Position numbers and translations under genes: made by a program. A DNA stretch of 64,000 nt from Terriglobia bacterium (GTDB taxonomy: Bacteria; Acidobacteriota; Terriglobia; Bryobacterales; Bryobacteraceae). Of the stretch, positions 58,155 to 64,000 are shown piece by piece. The notes below the pieces were generated by a model. It worked only from the letters and a program-made list of their open reading frames with translations. It was not told the DNA's origin and ran no database searches. The stretch lies in NCBI GenBank assembly GCA_020073265.1, contig JAIQFN010000008.1:1-64000 (forward strand). Reading direction: 5' to 3'. How positions within the stretch are numbered: the stretch's first letter is position 1; every line of letters begins with the position of its first letter.

Positions 58155-59050
58155 CGCTTGAGCCAGAGGTCCAGGAATTTGTCGGCCAATTCCTGCGGGA
58201 TATCGGCCTGGGCCCTGGTGCTGGTCTGTTGCTGCGTCACCTGGATGGCGTCGTAGAGCTTCAGCAGTTCAGGTTGTTTATCGGGCGTGTTCAGTCGGCC
58301 GAGTCCCACGATGCCCTTCACCATATCGTGGACGAACTTCGCGTCGCGCTCAGTGGCGCAATTGACCTCGGCGGTTGCAATCAAGCCGTGACTCAGATCC
58401 ATGCCCAGCGTCGCGGTCTGGACCGATCGCAGAGCTTGGAGCACGGTTGAGAGATTGCTGTTCGGCGGCGCGGCGATGTTCAAGCCTCCCAGGCCTCCGG
58501 TCAGCGCGGCGTAGATCTGGTCGCCGGTCGGCAGCGTGCGCAGCAGATCGCGCAGCGGCACGGGCATCCCGCCGGACGAAGGATGATCGATGATCGGGCG
58601 CAGCTCCGAAGCTGGGCCGGCGACCGCGGTGGAGTCGTTCAGGAAAAAGATGGCGGCCTGTTCGGTGCCGAAGAGCCGGTAGTTCTTGTACGACAAGGGC
58701 GCCGCGCCTTTGCTCTGGAGCCGGGCTTCGAGATCCGCGCGGTTGAACTTGCCGCGCGCCAGCAGCAAACCGTGCTTGCCGTTAGAGCACGAGAGAATCT
58801 GCGACAGGTCCTTGCGCGGATCGAGGCCGGTCTGCCGGGTGAACTCGTCGAGTTGCGGAAGCGGCATCCGGCTGAGCAGCTTTTGATAAACCGGGGTATC
58901 GCGGATCGCCTCCAGATTCGCGCCCACCACGAACACGGTGTCGGAAGGCACCAGTGTTTCGAGCGCGGGATCGATATGCAGCACAGCCTGCTTCCTGGCC
59001 TGGCAGCCCGCCAAGGTCAGAGCCAGCGCGATGGTCACCAGCGTTCGCAT
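58151..59050 (-). CDS. lipoprotein of unknown function
   Basis: This 299-residue protein starts at ATG 59050, overlapping the stop of the upstream permease gene (TGATG). The signal has a lipobox LAGC at about 13-16, so it should be lipid-anchored. The mature part (about 30-290) is alpha-beta with LVPSDTVFVVGANLEAIRDTP near the start and no catalytic motif I recognise. Coupling to an ABC-2 transporter suggests it is an accessory of that system. Confidence 0.7.
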   Translation of the reverse strand: MRTLVTIALALTLAGCQARKQAVLHIDPALETLVPSDTVFVVGANLEAIRDTPVYQKLLSRMPLPQLDEFTRQTGLDPRKDLSQILSCSNGKHGLLLARGKFNRADLEARLQSKGAAPLSYKNYRLFGTEQAAIFFLNDSTAVAGPASELRPIIDHPSSGGMPVPLRDLLRTLPTGDQIYAALTGGLGGLNIAAPPNSNLSTVLQALRSVQTATLGMDLSHGLIATAEVNCATERDAKFVHDMVKGIVGLGRLNTPDKQPELLKLYDAIQVTQQQTSTRAQADIPQELADKFLDLWLKR

Positions 59051-59871
59051 CAGAAATCTCTTTTCGCAAAGATCGCTATCGCCGCGCTCATCACCACCGC
59101 TCCGAACAAGGCGGAACTCCAGATCGGCATGTATCCGTCGAAGGTCCGGCTCTGAATAGCGTCCAGCGTCATCCTGCCGACGTCGTAAACTTTGGGCAGC
59201 GCATAGTAGAGCGTGCGCCAGATCTGGCGCGACCATTCCGACGACAGCAAACGCAGCATGGTGCTGGTCTGAGCGAGGATCGGGCTCATGATCATCAGTG
59301 CCACGCTGATCATGGTGGAGAGCGCCGCGCTCTCGAACAGCACTCCGATCAGCACCACCACGGTCAAAAGCACGGCAAAGATGAAAACCGTGGTCGCGAT
59401 CGAGATCAGGAACGCCGGCGACCAGATGCCGGTCTTCACGCCCAGGATGGTCCACACGCCCAGAACCAGGAACGCGACGTTGGACGAAATCACCAGCACG
59501 TTGCCGGCGAAGCGGCCCAGCAGAATGTGCGTGCGCGAGACGGGTTTGGAAAGCAGCAACTCGATGCGGCCGGGTTCCAGCACGCTGGGGATGAGGCCGG
59601 CCGAGGCGAACACGGCCAGGAACATTCCCCAGGTGTAAAGGAAAGCCGCAATGCCGCCGTAAACGCCGCGTACCAGGCGGTCGACGTCGGTCGGTGCGTT
59701 GGTGCTTCGGCCGAACAGCGAGACCGTGGCCATGGCGCCTTCGACCAGATCGATTTTCAACAGAAACAGGAAGAACAGGATCATCAGCGCGGAAAGGCCG
59801 AACAGGCCCCAGAAGATTTTGCGCGCGAAAGCCTCGCGGAAGGTGTCGCGTATCAGCGCCCAGGTGGTCAT
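59050..59871 (-). CDS. ABC-2 type transporter permease
   Basis: This 273-residue inner-membrane permease has six predicted TM helices, with FWGLFGLSALMILFFLFLL first, then LVRGVYGGIAAFLYTWGMFLAVFASAGLIPSVLEPGRIELLLSKPVSRTHILLGRF, the EPGR..LLSKPVSR motif being typical of ABC-2 subunits. ATG 59871 is chosen as it matches the family start and lies 10 bp after the ATPase stop. It forms a transporter with the upstream ATPase; cargo unknown. Confidence 0.88.
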   Translation of the reverse strand: MTTWALIRDTFREAFARKIFWGLFGLSALMILFFLFLLKIDLVEGAMATVSLFGRSTNAPTDVDRLVRGVYGGIAAFLYTWGMFLAVFASAGLIPSVLEPGRIELLLSKPVSRTHILLGRFAGNVLVISSNVAFLVLGVWTILGVKTGIWSPAFLISIATTVFIFAVLLTVVVLIGVLFESAALSTMISVALMIMSPILAQTSTMLRLLSSEWSRQIWRTLYYALPKVYDVGRMTLDAIQSRTFDGYMPIWSSALFGAVVMSAAIAIFAKRDF

Positions 59872-59881
59872 GTTCGATCCT

Positions 59882-60805
59882 TCATTGCTCCACCGTCCGC
59901 ACAAAAACTTCCTCGAGCGTACTGGTGGTGGGCGCGAGCGCCTCGATTTCGCAGCGCTCGGATCGCAGCAGATCCAGGGCCTCGTTGGCTAGCTCGCGGG
60001 TGGAGAACTGAAAGTCAATGAGCCCGTCCCGTGCCGCCGTTGTGCTGGCCTTGGCGCGCAGTTGCTCGAGCAGATTGTCCGGAGGAGCCGCGGCAGTGAG
60101 CCGGTAACCCTTGCCGGCGGTGAGGTCGCGCATGGTTCCGCTCAGCGCCACTTTGCCCTTGTTCAGGATGGCCGCCTCACGGCACAGCGATTCCACTTCG
60201 GCCAGCAGATGCGAGTTGATGAAGATGGTGACGCCCTGCTCTTCAAAGCGCGTGAGGATCTCGCGGATCTGGCGCCGTCCCACTGGATCGACGCCGTCGG
60301 TGGGCTCGTCCAGGATCAGCATGTTGGGCGAATGGATGAGAGCCTGCGCCAGCCCGACACGCTGCAGCATGCCTTTCGAATACTTGCCGAGACGCACGCC
60401 GCCCCATTGGTCCAGGCCGACGAGTGCGAGCAATTCGGGAATCAGCTTCTTGCGCCGCGCCGATTCCACGCCCGAAAGCGAGGCGTAGAAATCGAGCATG
60501 CCCGCGCCGGTGAAGTAGGTGGGGAAGCGATGATTCTCGGGCAAGTAACCGATGGGCCGCCGCGCTTCCGGTTCGCGGGCGTCGCGTCCGAAGATCATCG
60601 CGCTGCCGGCGGTGGGGTGAACGGCGGAGAGCAGCAGTTTGACGAAGGTGGTCTTCCCTGCTCCGTTGGGTCCCAGCAGGCCGAAGATGGTGCCGCGCGG
60701 AACGCGCAGCGAGATGTCGTCCACGGCGCGAATCTCGCGGCCTTTCCAGCGGGAGCGGTAAACCTTAGTCAGGGCCGCGGTCTCGATCGCATAGTCGGAG
60801 GGCAC
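59882..60805 (-). CDS. ABC transporter ATP-binding protein
   Basis: This 307-residue ATPase of an ABC-2 exporter carries Walker A GPNGAGKTT at about 46-54, signature YSKGMLQRVGLAQAL, Walker B MLILDEPTDGVD, and H-loop INSHLL. The C-terminal 80 residues form the small alpha-beta domain common in drug/antibiotic-type exporters. The first gene of a three-gene operon with the permease (10-bp gap) and the lipoprotein. Confidence 0.93.
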   Translation of the reverse strand: MPSDYAIETAALTKVYRSRWKGREIRAVDDISLRVPRGTIFGLLGPNGAGKTTFVKLLLSAVHPTAGSAMIFGRDAREPEARRPIGYLPENHRFPTYFTGAGMLDFYASLSGVESARRKKLIPELLALVGLDQWGGVRLGKYSKGMLQRVGLAQALIHSPNMLILDEPTDGVDPVGRRQIREILTRFEEQGVTIFINSHLLAEVESLCREAAILNKGKVALSGTMRDLTAGKGYRLTAAAPPDNLLEQLRAKASTTAARDGLIDFQFSTRELANEALDLLRSERCEIEALAPTTSTLEEVFVRTVEQ

Positions 60806-60866
60806 TCATCCATAGGATACGCGGGAACAGGTGGGGTTTGTTCCCGAGGATGACATTGGAGCGAGT

Positions 60867-61250
60867 TTATCCCGGAGCGCCTGGCCTGCAGTGACGCGGA
60901 AACTTGCCAATGACGAGGAAGATCCACGTGCCCAGGAGCACTAGAAACGGGGTAGCGTTGATCAAAAGCCGCGGCAGACCCAAGGAAGGGTCTTGAATCT
61001 CGACGTTGACCAGTTTGTCGTGCATCGCCAGCAGGGCGTCTCTGTAGTCGGAGGGCAGAACGGTCCGCACGGAATTGCCGTCCGTTAAACGGCACCTCGC
61101 CTGAGTGGCGCCGGAGCTGCTAGCGATGACAACAACGCTCGCCACTCGCCCGGCTCGTACCTGCTCCAGGAACCGGGAATAGGTCAATACTGGCAAGGCG
61201 CGGAGACTGCCGGTGGCCATCCACAAAACCGCGGCCAGACAAATCACCAC
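60867..61250 (-). CDS. orphan FtsH-type periplasmic domain protein
   Basis: This product of about 127 residues (GTG start at 61250; an earlier start is possible) has a TM helix at each end and between them a domain matching the FtsH extracellular module: LTYSRFLEQVRAGRVASVVV, then GNSVRTVLPSDYRDALLAMHDKLVNVEIQDP, then LPFLVLLGTWIFLVIGKF-like TM2. The AAA ATPase and protease domains that normally follow are absent; the frame ends soon after TM2. It may be a remnant of an ftsH copy or a dedicated regulator that mimics FtsH. Confidence 0.6.
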   Translation of the reverse strand: MVICLAAVLWMATGSLRALPVLTYSRFLEQVRAGRVASVVVIASSSGATQARCRLTDGNSVRTVLPSDYRDALLAMHDKLVNVEIQDPSLGLPRLLINATPFLVLLGTWIFLVIGKFPRHCRPGAPG

Positions 61251-61334
61251 GAGGCTGCCAATCGCAACCTTCGCCTTCGATAGCCCGGTCGCGCGAAGGC
61301 CGATGTTAGGCTTGGCTTAGGGGCTGCGCCAACC

Positions 61335-61904
61335 ATGGACTACCGTTTCATCGCCATCCCGGACGCGGACGTACCGGCTGCTTCGAATCCGCTGTGGCAG
61401 CACGCGATCGACACGTACGCAAGCGAAACCAACAAGGTGGCGTCCGTGTGGCGCGAGTTCGCGACTGAGCAGCTCGCGTTCCGGCCACACCCGCGTTCGA
61501 GCAGCGCCGGCGAGATCATGCGGCACCAGTTGCTGAGCGAGCGGCGGTTCTTCGGCGAGTTCCTGGGCACGCCGGAACCGGCCGCTGCTCAAGTGCTGCC
61601 GCTGGAGCAGACCCCCGAAGCATGCACGCATCGGCTGGTGGAGTTGGCCCGCGCGCGGCTCGATTTTCTGGCGCGGCAGAGCGACCCATGGTGGTTGCAG
61701 ACGGTTCAATTCTTCGACGTCGAGCGGCAGCGCATCTGGATATTCTGGCGGCGCGTGTTGCACACCGCGCACCACCGGACGCAGCTCACGGTGTACCTGC
61801 GGCTCTTGGAGAAAGCGGTTGTGCCCACCTACGGTCCCACCGCCGACGTCACCTGGGAGGGCGCCGATCCCACGCTGACTGCCGGGGCGGCCGAGCGCAA
61901 GTGA
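61335..61904 (+). CDS. DinB-family four-helix protein
   Basis: This is a 189-residue DinB-like protein. Metal-ligand candidates are H in MRHQLLSERRFFGEF near residue 63 and the late HTAHHRTQLTVYLRLL pair near 145-150. The last is the conserved HxxxHRGQ-like helix of the family. It differs from the DinB protein at 16345-16830 in lacking the KWSxxEIxxHL start. A thiol-dependent role is possible since bacillithiol genes are present. It is divergent from the FtsH-type fragment. Confidence 0.78.
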   Translation: MDYRFIAIPDADVPAASNPLWQHAIDTYASETNKVASVWREFATEQLAFRPHPRSSSAGEIMRHQLLSERRFFGEFLGTPEPAAAQVLPLEQTPEACTHRLVELARARLDFLARQSDPWWLQTVQFFDVERQRIWIFWRRVLHTAHHRTQLTVYLRLLEKAVVPTYGPTADVTWEGADPTLTAGAAERK

Positions 61905-62083
61905 GTTGAGGCCGGCGAGACAATCGGGGCATCGGCTAAGGTGACCGAAGGCAGATTGCGCTGATCCCCCGAACCCTGGACAGGCGGCTCCATGGGTATG
62001 GCCAGATACCGGCCGACTTCGTAGTAACGGGTCGGCGTAGTAGAGATGATGGCGATCCACTCTGATCAGGGCGCTCATCGAGG

Positions 62084-62245
62084 CTAGCGGGCGACCTTGA
62101 GCTTCTGAATCAGCGCGGTGATCGGGAGCGCCACCAGGCTGGCGATCCAGACATAGCATCCTGGGAGCAAGCGGATGACCATGGGCTTGTCGCTGTTCTT
62201 GAACTCGAGCGCCGGCGCGCTGAATCGCAGCGCTAAGATTCTCAT
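62084..62245 (-). CDS. possible 53-residue membrane protein
   Basis: A short frame (ATG 62245, TAG 62084) encodes an N-terminal polar part, one hydrophobic segment (GCYVWIASLVALPITALI) and a basic end (QKLKVAR). It lies in an otherwise empty 376-bp gap between DinB and the M3 peptidase gene. It may be a real small membrane protein or a fragment. No ribosome-binding site stands out. The rest of the gap (61905-62083) holds nothing recognisable. Confidence 0.35.
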   Translation of the reverse strand: MRILALRFSAPALEFKNSDKPMVIRLLPGCYVWIASLVALPITALIQKLKVAR

Positions 62246-62257
62246 ATAGGGATGTCA

Positions 62258-62263
62258 TATAAT
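62258..62263 (+). promoter_or_regulatory. -10 box of the M3 peptidase gene
   Basis: A perfect TATAAT lies 17 bp before the ATG at 62281. The predicted 5' leader is only about 10 nt and contains no Shine-Dalgarno sequence. The -35 is weak. Confidence 0.5.
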
Positions 62264-62280
62264 CAAAAAGACCAGTACGA

Positions 62281-64000
62281 ATGACTTCCTCCCACGACGC
62301 AAATCCTCTCCTTGAACGCAGATTTCAAATACCCTTCGACCAGATTCGCGCCGAACATGTTCAGCCGGCCATCGCTGAGCTGCTGGGCGACACGCGCGGG
62401 CGATTGGATCAACTGATTTCCGACCCGGCGCCGCGCAGCTTCGCCAACACGATGGACGTTCTGGACGGCTTGACTGAGCGTCTGGACTACGCCATCGGGA
62501 TCGTGCGCCATCTGGAGGCGGTCGCCACCACGCCGGAACTGCGGGCGGCCTACAACGCCGCGCAGCCGGACGTGAGCGAGTTTCACTCTTCGCTGCCGTT
62601 GAACGAAGGCTTGTGGCGCGCGGTGCAGTCCTATGGCGAGAGCGAAGAAGCCAAGAGCCTGACCGGATCGCGGAAACGTTTCCTGGAGAAGACCATCGAT
62701 AATTTCCGCCGGCATGGAGCCGAACTGGATGCGGCCGGCAAGAAGCGTATCGCCGAAATCGACGTCGAGCTCACCAAACAGACCATCCGCTTTTCAGAAA
62801 ATGTGCTGGATTCCATCAACGAATTCGAGCTGGTGGTCCGGGATGAGAGCAAGCTGGCCGGTCTGCCGGCGGGCGCTCGGGCCATGGCGCGGGCCAGCGC
62901 GGGTTTCAAGGGTCTGGAAGAGCCGTCCTGGCGGTTCACGCTGCAGGCGCCCAGCTACATCGCGCTGATGACCTACCTGGACGACGCAGCCATCCGGCGC
63001 GAGGTCTACGAAGCTTTCGTGAACCGGGCCGTGGACGAGAAGCACGACAACCGCCCGGTGATGCTTCGCATCCTGGAGTTGCGGCGCGAGAAGGCGAATC
63101 TGCTGGGCTACCGGGATTTCGCAGACCTGGTGCTGGAAGACCGCATGGCGCACACCGGCCATCGCGCCCAGGAGTTTCTGGCGGATCTGAAGCAGAAGAC
63201 CGAGTACCATTTCCGCAAGGAGAACCAGGAGCTGGAGGCTTTCGCGGGAAAGGTGCCGGAACCCTGGGACATCGCCTACTACGCCGAAAAGCAGCGGGCG
63301 GCGCTGTACAACTTCGACGAAGAGGAGTTGCGGCCGTATTTCGAGCTGGATCGCGTGGTGCAGGGCATGTTCGAGATCGTGCGAATGCTGTATGGGATTC
63401 GAGTGCTGGAGAAGCAGGGCGTGCCGGGTTGGGATCCGCAGGTGAAATACTACGAGATCCGCGACGGCGACACGCTGATCGGCGCCTTTTACGCCGACTG
63501 GTATCCGCGCGAGAACAAGCGGGGCGGCGCCTGGATGGACGCCTTCATCACCGGGATCGCGCGCGACGACAGCCTGGAACCGCACGCGGGGCTGATTTGC
63601 GGGAATCTGACTCCTCCGGTGGGCGAACGTCCGTCGCTACTGACGCACCGCGAAGTGCAGACCATCTTTCACGAGTTCGGCCACCTGCTGCACCACTGCC
63701 TGAGCAAAGTGGAGGTGCGCAGCCTGGCGGGCGTGAACGTGGCCTGGGATTTCGTGGAGCTGCCGTCGCAGATCATGGAGAACTGGTGTTGGGAGCGCGA
63801 GGCACTGGACCTGTTCGCGCGGCACTATCAGACCGGTGAGCTGATTCCGCGCGAGCTTTTTGACAAGATGCGCAAGACCCGCACGTTCCGGGCGGCCAAC
63901 ACGCAGATGCGGCAGCTCGGCCTGGGCTTCGTCGACCTGGCTCTGCATCGTGAATATTTGCAGCACAAAGATGGCGATTTAATGCTGTACGCGCGGCGCA
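62281..64000 (+). CDS. M3-family oligopeptidase (runs off the window)
   Basis: The frame is open from ATG 62281 to the window edge (573 codons). It matches oligopeptidase A/dipeptidyl carboxypeptidase. Early marks are [18 protein letters not shown] and [20 protein letters not shown]. The metal site is [12 protein letters not shown] (HExxH, about 463-474), preceded by [10 protein letters not shown] and LICGNLTPP. The third ligand region is [13 protein letters not shown]. It has no signal peptide, so it probably degrades peptides in the cytoplasm. Full family length is about 680, so roughly 100 residues are missing beyond the edge. Confidence 0.92.
   Translation, partial: MTSSHDANPLLERRFQIPFDQIRAEHVQPAIAELLGDTRGRLDQLISDPAPRSFANTMDVLDGLTERLDYAIGIVRHLEAVATTPELRAAYNAAQPDVSEFHSSLPLNEGLWRAVQSYGESEEAKSLTGSRKRFLEKTIDNFRRHGAELDAAGKKRIAEIDVELTKQTIRFSENVLDSINEFELVVRDESKLAGLPAGARAMARASAGFKGLEEPSWRFTLQAPSYIALMTYLDDAAIRREVYEAFVNRAVDEKHDNRPVMLRILELRREKANLLGYRDFADLVLEDRMAHTGHRAQEFLADLKQKTEYHFRKENQELEAFAGKVPEPWDIAYYAEKQRAALYNFDEEELRPYFELDRVVQGMFEIVRMLYGIRVLEKQGVPGWDPQVKYYEIRDGDTLIGAFYADWYPRENKRGGAWMDAFITGIARDDSLEPHAGLICGNLTPPVGERPSLLTHREVQTIFHEFGHLLHHCLSKVEVRSLAGVNVAWDFVELPSQIMENWCWEREALDLFARHYQTGELIPRELFDKMRKTRTFRAANTQMRQLGLGFVDLALHREYLQHKDGDLMLYARR

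Noticed and set aside
1-64000. CRISPR arrays
   Set aside because: No regularly spaced direct repeats with unique spacers were seen. The repeats found are dispersed palindromes.

Overview
The window looks like an acidobacterial chromosome, most likely of the Bryobacterales/Solibacter group. The evidence is the gene families present: a TIGR03437-type C-terminal domain on a beta-lactamase-fold hydrolase, a TIGR03435-type protein, a GWxTD-domain protein, a Ser/Thr kinase with a beta-propeller sensor, an ADOP-type permease relic, a cytochrome c/PQQ-propeller fusion, bacillithiol synthesis (BshC), and high G+C. The identification rests on family content, not on a marker gene. Two unrelated tRNA genes encode their CCA end.

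Positions 1-5420 read as the right-hand part of an integrative element. It holds the end of an IS21-like insertion sequence (1-182), two hypothetical genes with a nested inverted repeat between them, an AbiE-type toxin-antitoxin pair with a palindromic operator over its promoter, a double-hairpin repeat pair exactly 100 bp apart, an intact tRNA-Leu(CAA), and a tyrosine recombinase. Directly outside the recombinase lies the 5' half of a different tRNA-Leu(CAA), cut at the anticodon loop. The simplest reading is that the element split a host tRNA-Leu gene and carries its own tRNA-Leu(CAA).

Positions 5500-16900 are mostly core genes: HpcH-type aldolase and bshC; cyaY-hemW-ltaE; a broken ADOP permease; a PilZ protein with a Cys/His cluster; a decayed M20 peptidase; mtaB; a solitary fliM; DinB. 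Positions 16900-22200 form a tightly overlapping export cassette: a 43-residue basic ORF, a minimal membrane-fusion protein, a C39-peptidase ABC exporter, and a second ABC protein that stops at its H-loop. The layout recalls NHLM-type bacteriocin export, but I see no precursor peptide.

Positions 22200-44000 carry sensory, secreted and envelope genes: Ser/Thr kinase, cytochrome/PQQ protein, TIGR03437 hydrolase, tRNA-Arg, thioredoxin-like protein, secreted HExxH protease, a 43-residue basic protein, an outer-membrane-type barrel, GWxTD protein, SDR, Baeyer-Villiger-type monooxygenase, two M28 peptidases and an MBL-fold hydrolase. Positions 43587-48800 hold parDE, a DUF2062 protein, dprA and topA. 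Positions 48800-64000 hold more secreted hydrolases, a methyltransferase, a GH63-like glucosidase, DUF4097 protein, an ABC-2 transporter with lipoprotein, an orphan FtsH-type periplasmic domain, DinB, and an M3 oligopeptidase running off the end.

Two families of short palindromic repeats are scattered through the chromosomal part: a 46-bp double stem-loop (4 copies, one inside a reading frame with compensatory base changes) and a ~40-bp repeat (7 copies, three clustered). All statements come from reading the sequence by eye. No database search or folding calculation was run.
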